In this document: piece after piece, positions 8,070-18,700 of the stretch | How the letters are laid out: each line of letters begins with the position of its first letter | Position numbering within the stretch: the stretch's first letter is position 1 | NCBI RefSeq assembly: GCF_030929615.1 | Contig: NZ_JAVFVU010000013.1 | Coordinates: forward strand, 62,001-126,000 | DNA from: Dyadobacter sp. LHD-138 | GTDB taxonomy: Bacteria > Bacteroidota > Bacteroidia > Cytophagales > Spirosomataceae | Direction: 5' to 3' | Length of the DNA stretch: 64,000 nt | The notes under the pieces: model-generated | The model's input: the letters and a program-made list of their open reading frames with translations, nothing else | The model's database searches: none | What the model was told of the DNA's origin: nothing | Program-made: the position numbers and the translations under genes

Positions 8070-10337
8070 ATGGCTTTTGACTTAGAGATGATCAAGGGTG
8101 TTTACGCCCGCATGCAGGAAAGAGTGGAAGCTGCCCGTAAAATAGAGGGGCGGCCATTGACTTTAGCAGAAAAGATATTGTACGCTCACTTGTGGGAGGG
8201 AACACCTTCTCAGGTTTATGAGCGAGGTAAATCTTACGTAGATTTTGCTCCTGACCGGGTTGCGATGCAGGATGCTACTGCGCAGATGGCCCTTTTGCAA
8301 TTTATGCAGGCCGGGAGGCCACAGGTTGCCGTTCCGTCTACAGTGCATTGTGATCACCTTATTCAGGCAGAAGTGGGTGCTGTTGCGGATTTACAGACTG
8401 CAAAAGATAAAAATAAGGAAGTTTATGATTTCCTGGCTTCGGTATCCAATAAATATGGTATCGGATTCTGGAAACCAGGCGCAGGTATTATTCACCAGGT
8501 TGTTTTGGAAAACTACGCGTTTCCAGGCGGTATGATGATCGGTACCGACTCACACACACCGAATGCAGGTGGTTTGGGTATGGTAGCGATCGGTGTTGGT
8601 GGTGCGGATGCCAGTGATGTGATGTCAGGATTGGCGTGGGAGCTTAAAATGCCCAAGCTGATCGGTGTTAAACTGACAGGTAAACTGAGCGGATGGACGG
8701 CTGCGAAAGACGTTATTCTTTGGGTTGCAGGCCAGCTGACTGTAAAAGGTGGAACGGGCTGCATCGTTGAATATTTCGGTGAAGGCGCTGAAAGTCTTTC
8801 CTGTACGGGTAAAGGTACGATCTGTAACATGGGTGCTGAAATCGGAGCTACGACTTCTATTTTCGCTTATGATGCGAAAATGGCTGATTACCTTCGTTCA
8901 ACTGAGCGTGCTGATGTAGCGGATGCTGCAAATGCTGTGGCTGGTTACCTGCGCGCCGATGACGAAGTGTATGCAAATCCTGCTGCTTACTATGATCAGT
9001 TGATTGAACTTGATCTTTCAACACTTGAACCACACGTGAACGGCCCGTTTACGCCGGATCTGGCCTGGCCTCTTTCTAAATTTGCTAAGGCGGTGAAAGA
9101 AAACGGATGGCCGGAAGTGCTTTCCGTTGGTTTGATCGGTTCCTGTACCAACTCTTCGTATGAAGATATCAGCCACGCGGCTTCGCTGGCACAACAGGCT
9201 GTGGACAAAAAACTGGTTGTAACTTCTGAATATACGATCACACCAGGTTCTGAGCAAGTTCGCTATACCGTGGATCGTGATGGTTTTCTTGATACTTTCG
9301 CGCAAATCGGCGGTGTGGTTTTGGCTAATGCTTGTGGACCTTGTATCGGTCAGTGGGCCCGTCATGGTGCTGAAAAAGGCGAGAAAAACTCAATCATCAC
9401 TTCTTTCAACCGGAACTTCTCGAAACGTGCCGATGGTAACCCTAATACGCACTCATTCGTTGCTTCTCCTGAAATTGTAACGGCTTTGGCTATCGCTGGT
9501 CGCCTTACTTTTGACCCGCGTGTTGACAAACTGACCAATACAGACGGTGTTGAGGTAATGCTCGACGAACCGTCAGGACTCGAACTTCCGGCAAAAGGAT
9601 TTGCTGTTGAGGATGCTGGCTATCAGGCGCCGGCAGAAGACGGAACGAAGGTACAGGTTATTGTCAGCCCGACCTCTGATCGTTTGCAATTGCTTGAACC
9701 ATTCAAAGCGTGGGAAGGAACCGATCTTAATGGATTGAAACTTTTGATCAAAGCAAAAGGAAAATGTACGACCGACCATATTTCTATGGCTGGTCCATGG
9801 TTGAAATACCGTGGTCATCTCGACAACATTTCCAACAATATGCTGATTGGTGCGGTTAACTTCTACAATGAAAAAACCAACACCGTTAAAAATCAGTTGA
9901 CAGGTGCGTACGGCGAAGTGCCTGCTGTTCAGCGCGACTACAAAGCCAATAACATCGGAACGATCGTTGTGGGTGATGAAAACTACGGTGAAGGCTCTTC
10001 ACGTGAGCACGCCGCGATGGAGCCTCGTTTCCTCGGTGCGCGCGCTATCCTTGTTAAATCATTTGCACGTATCCACGAAACAAACCTTAAAAAGCAGGGT
10101 ATGCTGGCATTGACTTTTGCCAATCCTGCTGATTATGACAAGATTCAGGAAGACGATACGATTGACATCAAAGGATTGGAAACATTCGCTCCGGGTGTTC
10201 AATTGGCAATCGTATTGCATCACGCAGATGGTACAACGGAGGAATTCCCGGTTAATCATACGTACAATGAGCAGCAAATCGAATGGTTCAAAGAAGGTTC
10301 TGCTTTGAATATAATCCGGAAATCAGTAGCCTCATAA
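8070..10337 (+). CDS. acn: Aconitate hydratase, mitochondrial-type (AcnA/IPMI superfamily)
   Basis: This is a second citrate/isocitrate isomerase of 755 aa, the length of mitochondrial-type aconitases. Cluster ligands are Cys359 ([10 protein letters not shown]) and Cys422/Cys425 (CGPCIGQW). [14 protein letters not shown] lies in the first catalytic domain, and the C-terminal swivel domain carries [14 protein letters not shown]. The start [15 protein letters not shown] is duplicated in the relic at 4853. It is followed by a strong terminator and a convergent gene. Its AcnB neighbour catalyses the same reaction but differs in domain order, so the two are not recent duplicates of each other. Confidence 0.96.
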   Translation: MAFDLEMIKGVYARMQERVEAARKIEGRPLTLAEKILYAHLWEGTPSQVYERGKSYVDFAPDRVAMQDATAQMALLQFMQAGRPQVAVPSTVHCDHLIQAEVGAVADLQTAKDKNKEVYDFLASVSNKYGIGFWKPGAGIIHQVVLENYAFPGGMMIGTDSHTPNAGGLGMVAIGVGGADASDVMSGLAWELKMPKLIGVKLTGKLSGWTAAKDVILWVAGQLTVKGGTGCIVEYFGEGAESLSCTGKGTICNMGAEIGATTSIFAYDAKMADYLRSTERADVADAANAVAGYLRADDEVYANPAAYYDQLIELDLSTLEPHVNGPFTPDLAWPLSKFAKAVKENGWPEVLSVGLIGSCTNSSYEDISHAASLAQQAVDKKLVVTSEYTITPGSEQVRYTVDRDGFLDTFAQIGGVVLANACGPCIGQWARHGAEKGEKNSIITSFNRNFSKRADGNPNTHSFVASPEIVTALAIAGRLTFDPRVDKLTNTDGVEVMLDEPSGLELPAKGFAVEDAGYQAPAEDGTKVQVIVSPTSDRLQLLEPFKAWEGTDLNGLKLLIKAKGKCTTDHISMAGPWLKYRGHLDNISNNMLIGAVNFYNEKTNTVKNQLTGAYGEVPAVQRDYKANNIGTIVVGDENYGEGSSREHAAMEPRFLGARAILVKSFARIHETNLKKQGMLALTFANPADYDKIQEDDTIDIKGLETFAPGVQLAIVLHHADGTTEEFPVNHTYNEQQIEWFKEGSALNIIRKSVAS

Positions 10338-10359
10338 TCGGGCCGACTGATATAGATTA

Positions 10360-10400
10360 AAAACAGAAAAACTTCCGGAAACGGGAGTTTTTCTGTTTTA
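10360..10400. terminator. Bidirectional intrinsic terminator between the aconitase and yceI-like genes
   Basis: AAACAGAAAAACT pairs with AGTTTTTCTGTTT around a GC-containing loop (TCCGGAAACGGG). The A-rich left arm and T-rich right arm allow termination from either side, as expected between these two convergent genes. Confidence 0.8.
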
Positions 10401-10423
10401 TAAACAAATTAAAAAGTTGCAAA

Positions 10424-10963
10424 TTATTGAATCGTATCGTTTTTGACAGGAACATGCAAATCGATTTTGACAATTTCGCCAATCCCTTTTTTATTCAGAT
10501 TGTACTCGTTTCTGTTGATTTCAAACGTGCCCTTGAAAACACCATTATGGGCCGCACGTTCAAATGAGAACGGAAATGTGATCTCCTTTGTAATTCCTTT
10601 TATCGTCAGTGGGCCGGAAACGACGAAGCCACTATCCGATTTACTAATGGTTGAAGAAGAGAAATGAATGTGGGGATAATGTGCTGCATCAAAAAAATCC
10701 TCCGCCAGCGCATGTTTGTTTTTCAGTCCGATCCCGGTATTGATGGTATTGACCTCGACTGCTACGTTAAAGCTGGACTGAACGAGGTTGGCTTCTTCAA
10801 AGTGAATAGTCCCTTTCAGGCCTTTGAAGCTACCTTTAGCACCTTTGGTTTTAAAGGTAATGGAATAGATCTCGTCAACAATTTGCCAGTCAGTTAAGCG
10901 CATCGCTGCGTAAGCAGACAGTGTCAGGGAGATTATAATAAAGAGTAATGATAACTTTTTCAT
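10424..10963 (-). CDS. YceI-family periplasmic lipocalin-like protein
   Basis: YceI proteins are secreted beta-barrels that bind isoprenoid or other amphipathic lipids; physiological roles are often unclear. The start at 10963 is preferred over one seven codons upstream because it places a Sec signal peptide (MKKLSLLFIIISLTLSAYA) at the N-terminus. The mature part shows family patterns: WQIVDEIYSITFKTKG, GSFKGLKGTIHFEEAN, KHALAEDFFDAAHYPHIHF, GPLTIKGITKEITFPF. About 180 aa is normal. It is monocistronic, convergent with the aconitase gene and divergent from the gene at 11210. Confidence 0.88.
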   Translation of the reverse strand: MKKLSLLFIIISLTLSAYAAMRLTDWQIVDEIYSITFKTKGAKGSFKGLKGTIHFEEANLVQSSFNVAVEVNTINTGIGLKNKHALAEDFFDAAHYPHIHFSSSTISKSDSGFVVSGPLTIKGITKEITFPFSFERAAHNGVFKGTFEINRNEYNLNKKGIGEIVKIDLHVPVKNDTIQ

Positions 10964-11209
10964 AGTCGCGATTTGGAACTGCAAAATTGATTGCCCGGAT
11001 CTGAAAAAATAGCATAATTGCTTAACTGTTATTAATCGGTCGGAAAGGACTTTTGTGAAAGGGTGAAATGTAACGGTAATGAACTTTTTAGCCGTTTTTA
11101 TAATTAAGTGAAATACCTTCCCTTTGATAAATTATTAACTAGTTTTATAGAGTGATTGGTCAGTCAAAATGAAAGTGAACCAGGAAAGTGGCCTTTCGGA
11201 ATTACTTCA

Positions 11210-12328
11210 ATGAAAAAACGAATTTTAAAAATGTTATTAACGATATGTATTTTAGCAGCCATACTGGTTGGCGCTGTTTATGTCTTTTTGCAAGAAGACC
11301 AGTTCGGTAAAGTGCCATCCGGTGCGCGATTGGAAAGGATACAGAAGTCTTCAAATTATAACAACGGACAATTTCAGAACCAGAGTTTTACACCGGACCT
11401 GGCAGAAGGCGTCAGCTATTACACGGTTTTGAAAGAATTTATTTTTGACAAAAGCAAAAGAATAAAACCGGAAACGGTCCTGCCATCGGTAAAAACAGAT
11501 CTTTTAAACCTGAGTCCAGACGAAGATATCCTGGTATGGTTTGGTCATTCTTCCTATTTCATGCAGATTGACGGAAAGAAAATGCTGGTTGATCCCGTGT
11601 TTAGCGGAGCCGCATCACCTGTTAAATTTACCACGTCAAGTTTCGCTGGCAGTGATGTTTACGCCGTGGAGGATTTTCCTGAAATCGATTATCTTTTTAT
11701 TTCACATGATCACTGGGATCACCTGGATTACGAGACGATTCTGAAACTTAAATCAAAAGTGAAGAAGGTAATAACAGGCTTGGGGACGGGCGCGCATTTT
11801 GAAGCCTGGGGATATGATCTTTCCAAAGTTGAAGAAAGAGACTGGAATGAGGCGGTGGATTTGGGGGATGGATTTACGGTGAATATCACGCCGGGACGAC
11901 ATTTTTCGGGAAGAGGTTTTTCCAGAAACCGCGCTATGTGGGTTTCTTTTGTTTTACAAACACCCACGAAGAAATTGTTCCTGGGAGGAGATTCCGGTTA
12001 TGATACGCATTTCAAAGCCATAGGGGATAAGTTTGGCCCCTTTGATCTCGCACTCCTGGAATGCGGACAGTATAACAAGAACTGGAAGTATATCCACATG
12101 ATGCCGGAAGAAGTTGGACAGGCGGCAGAAGATCTGAGAGCAACAAAACTGATGCCGGTTCACTGGGCGAAATTTGCGCTGGCACAACATGATTGGGACG
12201 ATTCGATTATTCGTGTTGCCAAAGCAGCAAAACTGAAAAATATGCCGCTGGTTACGCCGATGATTGGAGAAACGGTGAACCTGAATGAAAGCAAATCGTT
12301 TCCTGCCTGGTGGGAAAATGTGAAGTAA
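11210..12328 (+). CDS. Membrane-anchored metallo-beta-lactamase-fold hydrolase (NAPE-PLD / UPF0173-like)
   Basis: The MBL fold is clear. WFGHSSYFMQIDGKKMLVDP opens the domain, and metal ligands appear as His166, His168, Asp170 and His171 in SHDHWDHLD, with further ligands in GRHFSGR, GGDSGYD and PVHWAKF. The pattern resembles N-acyl-phosphatidylethanolamine phospholipase D and related lipid-directed hydrolases, so a phospholipid or lipid-like ester is a possible substrate (inference). A single N-terminal membrane segment (about residues 6-25) would anchor it facing the periplasm. The start at 11210 (MKKRILKML) is chosen over 11156 because the upstream 18 residues are not hydrophobic and would push the anchor inside. 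It is followed by a terminator. Confidence 0.85.
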   Translation: MKKRILKMLLTICILAAILVGAVYVFLQEDQFGKVPSGARLERIQKSSNYNNGQFQNQSFTPDLAEGVSYYTVLKEFIFDKSKRIKPETVLPSVKTDLLNLSPDEDILVWFGHSSYFMQIDGKKMLVDPVFSGAASPVKFTTSSFAGSDVYAVEDFPEIDYLFISHDHWDHLDYETILKLKSKVKKVITGLGTGAHFEAWGYDLSKVEERDWNEAVDLGDGFTVNITPGRHFSGRGFSRNRAMWVSFVLQTPTKKLFLGGDSGYDTHFKAIGDKFGPFDLALLECGQYNKNWKYIHMMPEEVGQAAEDLRATKLMPVHWAKFALAQHDWDDSIIRVAKAAKLKNMPLVTPMIGETVNLNESKSFPAWWENVK

Positions 12329-12349
12329 ACAGACTGATAATTTCTTGTA

Positions 12350-12382
12350 AGGCCGGTGTATTAATTTGCGCTGGTCTTTTTT
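12350..12382 (+). terminator. Intrinsic terminator after the MBL-fold hydrolase gene
   Basis: AGGCCGGTG (12350-12358) pairs with CGCTGGTCT (12369-12377), including three G-T pairs, around a 10-nt loop, followed by a run of six T. It starts 22 bp after the stop codon. Confidence 0.6.
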
Positions 12383-12570
12383 GTTGCCGGGTTTTGTAAG
12401 TGATTTATAATGAAGGGGACAGAAGGCTGTAACAAATCAATTTCTCATACGATTGAAGATTATCTCTACATGAATCCCAATTGGTTAAGTAGGTGATACC
12501 TGTTTGACTTTTGCATTTAGCCCCAAATGGCAATATAAATTTAGCAAGATTATTTTATCTTAAATGCTAT

Positions 12571-12603
12571 TTTTAAATGTTTGTTTAAATTATCTATTTA
12601 AAC
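12571..12603. promoter_or_regulatory. Candidate TetR operator upstream of tetR
   Basis: TTTTAAATGTTTGTTTAAA at 12571-12589 is the exact reverse complement of 13310-13328 in front of tolC. Overlapping it, GTTTAAAT-TATCT-ATTTAAAC (12583-12603) is a perfect 8-bp inverted repeat. An identical sequence before both the regulator gene and the operon it precedes is the classic arrangement for an autoregulated TetR repressor. Confidence 0.75.
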
Positions 12604-12677
12604 TATTTGGAAGTGTAAATTTTAATCAACACCTTTGAATCGTAATTACAAAGAAACAGTTAAAAAAAGGAGTAAAA

Positions 12678-13289
12678 GTGAAGTGCATAAGCAATAAGTC
12701 CAGTGAAGAGAGAATTAAGGAAGCTGCGAGAAAAGTTTTCTTAAAAAAGGGTTTCGACGGAACCACTTCGAGGGATATTGCAGAGGAGGCCGACATGAAT
12801 ATCGCCCTCACCAATTATTATTTCCGAAGTAAAGAAAAGCTTTTTTTGGAGATTTTTAAAGATCTGCTGACTTTGTACTTTCAAAATACGCTGGATATCT
12901 TCAATAAGGATATCGATTTCAAATCGAAGATTTTTGAAGCGATTGACCATACATATGCCATGGTGAGTGAGGAGCCGGATCTTTGCAATTTTATCATGAA
13001 CGAGGTTCATAGAGCACCTGAACGCCTCATTCCTGATCTTAATTTCCTGCGGCAGGTAAAGCATACCCAATTGGGCCAACAGCTCGAAGAGGAAATAAAA
13101 AAGGGCAATATCCGTCCAATCGGTATCGAGAATGTTATTCCGATGCTCTGTGGTTATATCCAGTTTATTTTCATGGGTAAAAATATGCATATGAAAATTT
13201 TCGAGGTGGATGAGGAGCAATTCAAGCAATACGCGCTGGACCATAAGGAAAGAATCAAGGAAATGATCCTTTGTTATCTATATATCTGA
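12678..13289 (+). CDS. TetR/AcrR-family transcriptional regulator
   Basis: This is a DNA-binding repressor, probably of the efflux operon that follows. The N-terminal helix-turn-helix is typical (IKEAARKVFLKKGFDGTT, SRDIAEEADM, LTNYYFRSKEKLF), and the remainder is an all-helical ligand-binding and dimer domain. The 203-aa length is normal. The start is GTG at 12678, supported by AAGGAG at 12667-12672, unusually good for this genome; no ATG lies nearby. The shared 19-bp sequence before this gene and before tolC suggests autorepression and pump repression. The inducer cannot be deduced. Confidence 0.93.
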   Translation: MKCISNKSSEERIKEAARKVFLKKGFDGTTSRDIAEEADMNIALTNYYFRSKEKLFLEIFKDLLTLYFQNTLDIFNKDIDFKSKIFEAIDHTYAMVSEEPDLCNFIMNEVHRAPERLIPDLNFLRQVKHTQLGQQLEEEIKKGNIRPIGIENVIPMLCGYIQFIFMGKNMHMKIFEVDEEQFKQYALDHKERIKEMILCYLYI

Positions 13290-13309
13290 TTAAATTTTTT
13301 TACCCTCGG

Positions 13310-13345
13310 TTTAAACAAACATTTAAAATAAATATTTTATTTAAC
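13310..13345. promoter_or_regulatory. Candidate TetR operator overlapping the tolC promoter
   Basis: TTTAAACAAACATTTAAAA at 13310-13328 is identical, on the opposite strand, to the sequence before tetR. It is followed by another A/T inverted repeat (AAATAAATATTTTATTT). It lies about 30 bp before the tolC ATG, where bound repressor would block transcription. Confidence 0.75.
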
Positions 13346-13357
13346 TGATACCCTAAG

Positions 13358-14674
13358 ATGAAATTTTCATTTCACTATGCATGGCTGTTTGTCTTGCTGA
13401 TGACGACGCGTGTGCATGCCCAGCAATATAATCTCGAACAGCTGGTAGATTTAGCCATGAAGAATAATTACAGTATCCAGTCGTCCATGCTGGATGAAGC
13501 CAAGACGAGTGCGAAGATTGAGGAGGTGAAATCCAATCTTTTGCCTTCGTTAAATGTGACGGGTGACTATAAGCGGTACTTCAAAATTCCCGGCCAGGTA
13601 GTTCCTGCCAGCGCATTTGGCGGTCCTGAGGGTTCGTATAGCACCCTTGCTTTCGGGCTTCCGTATAACCTTTCCACTTCGGCGCAGGTTACGCAGGCAC
13701 TCTTCAATCCATCGGTGAAATATGCCCTGAAAGCCGCAGATCTGAACCGGGACCTGACTTCTCTGACAACGGTGAAAACCAGGGAAGATATCGCATACAA
13801 TGTCACCGATGCTTATTACAATCTTGTAACGGTGGTTCAGCAGATGGCCTTTCTGGACAGCAACCTTATTTCGACCGACCGCCTTTATAAGGTCACTGAC
13901 CTGCTTTATCAAAACCAGTTAGCCCAGCGTGTTGATAAAGACAGGATTCTGATCAATAAAACAACGACAGAAACTCAGCTGAAAACTTTGAAGAATTCGT
14001 ATTCACAGCTGGTGAATTTACTGAAATATTATACAGGTATTCCGCAATCTGACTCGTTACGTATAGATATACAGGTTAAGAATGTACTGCTTCCTTCCCA
14101 GGCGGAAAAAAGTGGTGTGCGCAGAACGGATATCACACTGCTGGAACGCCAGAAAGACCTGAATGTGTTGCAGGACAAAAACCTGAAATCGGGCTATCTG
14201 CCGACGGTGAATGCTTATGGTGTAGCCAATTTGACTTATTTCGGAAAGGGCGGAGATAATTCAGTTTTCAAGCAGGTGCCCGGATATTGGGCCGGACTGC
14301 AGCTTAACTGGAATGTTTTCGATGGTCTGGCGAGAAAGGCGCAGCGTACACAAAACCGGATTGATAACGACAAGCTGACGGTTCAGTTGAAGCAACTCGA
14401 ACAGTCTATCGAAATGGAAGAAATAAATGCCAGAAACAAGTTCAGCGTTGAGCAGCAGAACATCAACGCCAAGAATGACCAGGTTGCGCTGGCAAGTCGC
14501 GTTTACAAACAAATTCAACTTCAATTCAAAGAGGGAGTGGTTTCGCTTTCGGATGTGATCCAGTCGGAACAAACACTGCTGGACGCGCAAAGCAATTACC
14601 TGACTTCCCTCGTACAGCTTCTTCAGGCCGAACTCGAATGGAAAAAAGCAACGGGATCTCTTTTGAAACAATAA
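13358..14674 (+). CDS. TolC-family outer-membrane efflux channel
   Basis: This is the outer-membrane exit duct of a tripartite RND pump. The 438-aa protein opens with a Sec signal peptide ending VHAQQ and has two homologous OEP repeats rich in long alpha-helices (for example the stretches around KTREDIAYNVTDAYYNLV and QLKQLEQSIEMEEINARNKF). The LxxAMKNNYSIQSS opening is typical. It is first in an operon with the adaptor (39-bp gap) and the pump. Expression is probably controlled by the adjacent TetR. Confidence 0.93.
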   Translation: MKFSFHYAWLFVLLMTTRVHAQQYNLEQLVDLAMKNNYSIQSSMLDEAKTSAKIEEVKSNLLPSLNVTGDYKRYFKIPGQVVPASAFGGPEGSYSTLAFGLPYNLSTSAQVTQALFNPSVKYALKAADLNRDLTSLTTVKTREDIAYNVTDAYYNLVTVVQQMAFLDSNLISTDRLYKVTDLLYQNQLAQRVDKDRILINKTTTETQLKTLKNSYSQLVNLLKYYTGIPQSDSLRIDIQVKNVLLPSQAEKSGVRRTDITLLERQKDLNVLQDKNLKSGYLPTVNAYGVANLTYFGKGGDNSVFKQVPGYWAGLQLNWNVFDGLARKAQRTQNRIDNDKLTVQLKQLEQSIEMEEINARNKFSVEQQNINAKNDQVALASRVYKQIQLQFKEGVVSLSDVIQSEQTLLDAQSNYLTSLVQLLQAELEWKKATGSLLKQ

Positions 14675-14713
14675 GTCAAAAATTAAAACTACTAACCTTC
14701 AACATTAAAACAT

Positions 14714-15763
14714 ATGAAACGGCTGTTAACATTTGTCGCCATCATTGCAGTGCTGGGCCTTACTGCTGCCAAGCTTTTAAGTAACAAGGAAGCTACGGAA
14801 GCCAAGGTTTATCAGCCGGATCCGAACCTGAAAGTAGGGGTAAGGACAACCGTTGCAGAACTTAGGAATATGTCGCAGGAAACAAAATTCCTGGGTTCGT
14901 TTACCCCGAACAGGAAGATTGAAATCCGTCCACTTGCCGGCGGAGAAATTATACGCCTGAACATACAGGAAGGACAGCACATCAGCGCCGGACAGCTACT
15001 TGCCAAATTGGATGACGACCAGCTTCGTTTCCAGGTGGAGGCGTTGCAGGTAACGTTGGAGGGGTATCAGAATGACCTGAAACGTTATGAGGTTTTGGTA
15101 AAAGGAGACGCGGTTCCGGCGATTAACATCGAGCGGACGCAGCTGAGCATTCGCGGTACGCAGGCGCAAATCAAGCAATTGAACAAACAGATTGCCAATA
15201 CCAGTATTATCGCGCCGTTTTCAGGCATTGTAACTTCTAAACTGGTTGAAAAGGGATCGGTTGTTTCGATCGGGACGCCGATGGCGGAAATTACGGATAT
15301 TGCTTCTTTGAAGCTGCTTGTGAATGTGCCTGAAAAGGCGATTAATCAGTTCCGTTTGGGGCAGTCGATATCGGTTCTGACAGAGGTTTATCCGGATGCC
15401 AAATTTCAGGGAAAAGTATCGATGATTGGAGCGCAAGGTGATGATTTACATAATTATCCGGTAGAAATTACGGTTCAAAACACAGCAAATAATCCTTTGA
15501 AAGCGGGGATGTACGGCTCGATAGCCAATTCGCATGAATTGAAAGGTGAGTCACTGGCAGTTCCCCGTCAGGCGATTCTGGGATCGGCCAAGGATCCTCA
15601 GTTGTATGTGGTTGAAAATGGTAAGGCTGTTCTGAAAAATGTAGCGATAGGCGTTGCAACCAATGACTTTTATGAAATTACCAAAGGGCTTAAAGCGGGC
15701 GATCAGGTGGTGACAAGTGGTCAGATCAACCTGCAAAACGGAACGCTTGTAACGGCTCAGTAA
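14714..15763 (+). CDS. RND efflux periplasmic adaptor subunit (HlyD/MFP family)
   Basis: This protein bridges the inner-membrane pump and the TolC channel. It has an N-terminal membrane anchor or signal (residues 1-20), a biotinyl-lipoyl half-motif (IRPLAGGEIIRLNIQEGQHI), a helical hairpin (about residues 95-155), the second lipoyl half (IIAPFSGIVTSKLVEKGSVV) and a C-terminal beta-barrel and membrane-proximal domain. The 349-aa length is normal. It lies between tolC and the RND permease with short gaps. Confidence 0.93.
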   Translation: MKRLLTFVAIIAVLGLTAAKLLSNKEATEAKVYQPDPNLKVGVRTTVAELRNMSQETKFLGSFTPNRKIEIRPLAGGEIIRLNIQEGQHISAGQLLAKLDDDQLRFQVEALQVTLEGYQNDLKRYEVLVKGDAVPAINIERTQLSIRGTQAQIKQLNKQIANTSIIAPFSGIVTSKLVEKGSVVSIGTPMAEITDIASLKLLVNVPEKAINQFRLGQSISVLTEVYPDAKFQGKVSMIGAQGDDLHNYPVEITVQNTANNPLKAGMYGSIANSHELKGESLAVPRQAILGSAKDPQLYVVENGKAVLKNVAIGVATNDFYEITKGLKAGDQVVTSGQINLQNGTLVTAQ

Positions 15764-15787
15764 ACCTTATTCCTAAAAGAATTTATC

Positions 15788-18700
15788 ATGAAATTTATAG
15801 AATCCATCATCAAACGTCCGTCGATGATTATCGTGCTTTTCGCGATTCTCTCCATAGGCGGTATATTTTCCTATCGGCTGCTGAGTTATGAATTGTTACC
15901 GGAATTTTCGGTACCCATTGTAACAATTACAACGCTTTATCCGGGTGCGGCGCCCTCGGAGGTTGAATCAGAAATCAGTAAAAAAATTGAGGACGCCGTT
16001 TCAGGACTGGATAATATCGATGACGTTACTTCGAAATCATACGAAAGTGCATCGCTGGTTATTGTCCAGTTAAAACCCGGAACGGATATTGATAAAGCGC
16101 TGGAAGATGCACAGCGGGATATCAACAACATGGTCAGTGATTTGCCTGATGATGCGGAAACGCCCTCACTGTCAAAAATATCGCCAAGTGACCAGCCGAT
16201 TATGCAGCTCCTGGCTACCTCGTCATTGCCGAATGAAGTGTTTTATCAGCAGGTTGAGGATAAATATTTACCGGTTATCCAGCAGATTGCCGGTGTGGCC
16301 GAGATCAGCATGGTAGGAGGGGACCAGCGTGAGATTCGTGTGAATGTGAATGATGATAAATTGAAATATTACGGGTTGTCCCTTTTGCAGGTGACGCAGG
16401 CTATCAACCAGGCGAACCTTGATTTTCCAACGGGAAAAGTGAAAAGTGCTTCGGAAAATATGACGCTTCGTCTGGCTGGGAAATTCAGCTCGCTTGACGA
16501 TATCAGAAATCTGGTTATCTCAACATCAAAAGGAGGAAGTCAGGTACGCGTTGGTGATGTGGCTGACATTACGGACGGCCTGGGTGAAAGAGAAAGTATC
16601 AGTCGGTATAACGGACAGAATGGTATCGGGCTTTTTATCAAAAAACAGTCGGATGCCAATGCGGTTGAGATCAGTCGTCTGGTTCAGCTGAAATTGTCGG
16701 AAATTGAAAAGGCCAATGCAAAGGATAAGGTACATTTCGCGATTGCTTACGACAGCAGTATTTTTACACTGGAATCTGTTGAAGCAGTAACTCACGATTT
16801 GATACTGGCCGTCGTATTAGTGGCGGCGGTAATGCTCTTGTTCCTGCACAGTTTCAGGAACGCATTTATCGTCATGGTTTCGGTTCCGGCTTCTCTGGTT
16901 TCAGCGTTTTTGTTCATGTACGTGATGGGTTATTCGCTTAACCTGATGACATTGCTAGCGCTTTCGCTCGTGATCGGTATTCTCGTGGATGACTCGATTG
17001 TGGTGTTGGAAAATATCCAGCGACATCTTGAAATGGGTAAGGACCGCTGGCAGGCAACGATTGACGGGGTGACTGAAATCGGATTTGCAGCCCTTGCCAT
17101 TACGCTGGTGATTGTGGTGGTTTTTGTTCCAATCACGATGGTAAATTCGGTGATTGCAGATTTGCTGCGCCAGTTTTCGTTAACGGTTGCTTTCGCGACG
17201 ATGATTAGTCTTTTGGTGAGTTTTACCTTAACGCCCTGGATGACGTCCAATATGGCGCGTATCGAACACCTGGATCCAAAAAATCCTTTTCAGCGGTTTT
17301 TGCTTTGGTTTGAAAAACAACTTACTGCACTTACTACCTGGTATCACGGAAGTCTGGAATGGGTTTTGACGCACAAATTAATGTTCACAGGTGGGCTAAT
17401 CGCGTTGTTTGTCGTGACAGGCTGGGTAATGGGCCTGGGCATTATTGGTCAGGAGTTCGTGGCGCAGGGTGATCAGGGTAAATTTTTATTGACGATGAAA
17501 CTGGATAAAAGTGCATCGTTGCAGCAAAATAACCTGACAGCCAGAAGCATCGAAGAATACCTTCGGAAAAAGCCGGACGTGACCACCATTTTTGCAAATG
17601 TTGGGGGGGCGAGTACGGGTATGAACAGTTCGGGACAGGGAGAAACAAACCGCACCGAGTTAACCGTTGAACTTAAACCATTAACCGAACGCAGTGGTTT
17701 GGTACCTACCGAAACGTATATGCTGAACGTGCGTAAGGAACTTGAAAGGAAATTTGCCGGTATCGAATTCAGCTCGGCTATTGTGGGGATGGTAAATTCA
17801 GGATCTGCGCCTATAGAAATATTTTTGGCAGGAAACGACCTGAAAGAAATTCTGGCGTCAGCTGATGATCTGGCGAACCGCTTGAAAAAAACACCGGGTG
17901 CGAACGACGTGAACGTGTCGGTAGAATCGGGAAATCCCGAGGTGCGTGTGGACATTGATCGTGAAAAAATGGCCAGACTTGGTCTGACGATTCAGACAGT
18001 CGGAGCGACAATGCAGAATGCTTTTGCGGGAAATGACGACTCTAAATTCCGTGATGGCGGGGAGGATTATGAGATCCGGATCATGCTGGATGCCTTTGAC
18101 CGGAAAGATCCTGACGATGTGAAACACATCACATTTTTCAGCCCATCGGCCAATCGTCCGGTGCGTCTGGAAGAATTTGCTGATGTGACTTTAAGCACGG
18201 GGCCATCGGTGCTGGAACGAAAAAATCGTCGTTCTTCTGTCACAGTAACGGCTAACACGCTGGGTATAGGTTCAGGAACGCTGGTTGCCAATATTCAGGC
18301 TGATCTGGCAAAAAACCCGCTTCCGGCCGGTGTGACTATCACCTGGGGAGGTGATGCAAAAAACCAGAGTGAAGGTTTCGGCTCACTTGGGCTGGCGATG
18401 CTGGCGGGGCTGATCCTGGTTTATTTCATCATGGTCTTGCTTTACGACAGCTTTGTCTACCCGTTCGTGGTATTGTTTTCAATCCCCGTTGCGGTGATCG
18501 GCGCATTGCTTGCACTGGCCTTGTCGTCTTCAAATATCGGGATTTTTGCACTTTTAGGAATGCTGATGCTGATTGGTCTGGTCGTTAAAAATGCGATCCT
18601 GATCGTCGATTTTGCAAACCAGCAGAAAACATTGGGCGTGCCTTTCAGACAGGCAATTCTGCACGCAGGTGAGGAGCGTCTACGTCCGATTTTAATGACC

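Larger units (their letters stand above)
12329..12677. other. Intergenic region before tetR with terminator and operator
   Basis: About 350 bp with no supported gene. It holds a terminator for the MBL-fold gene at its left end and an AT-rich regulatory segment with inverted repeats at 12571-12603, both listed separately. The stretch 12390-12560 shows nothing distinct. Confidence 0.6.

Noticed and set aside
11148-11166. Palindrome-like TGATTGGTCAGTCA as a TetR operator before the MBL-fold gene
   Set aside because: It does not match the operator candidate shared by tetR and tolC, and its symmetry is poor.
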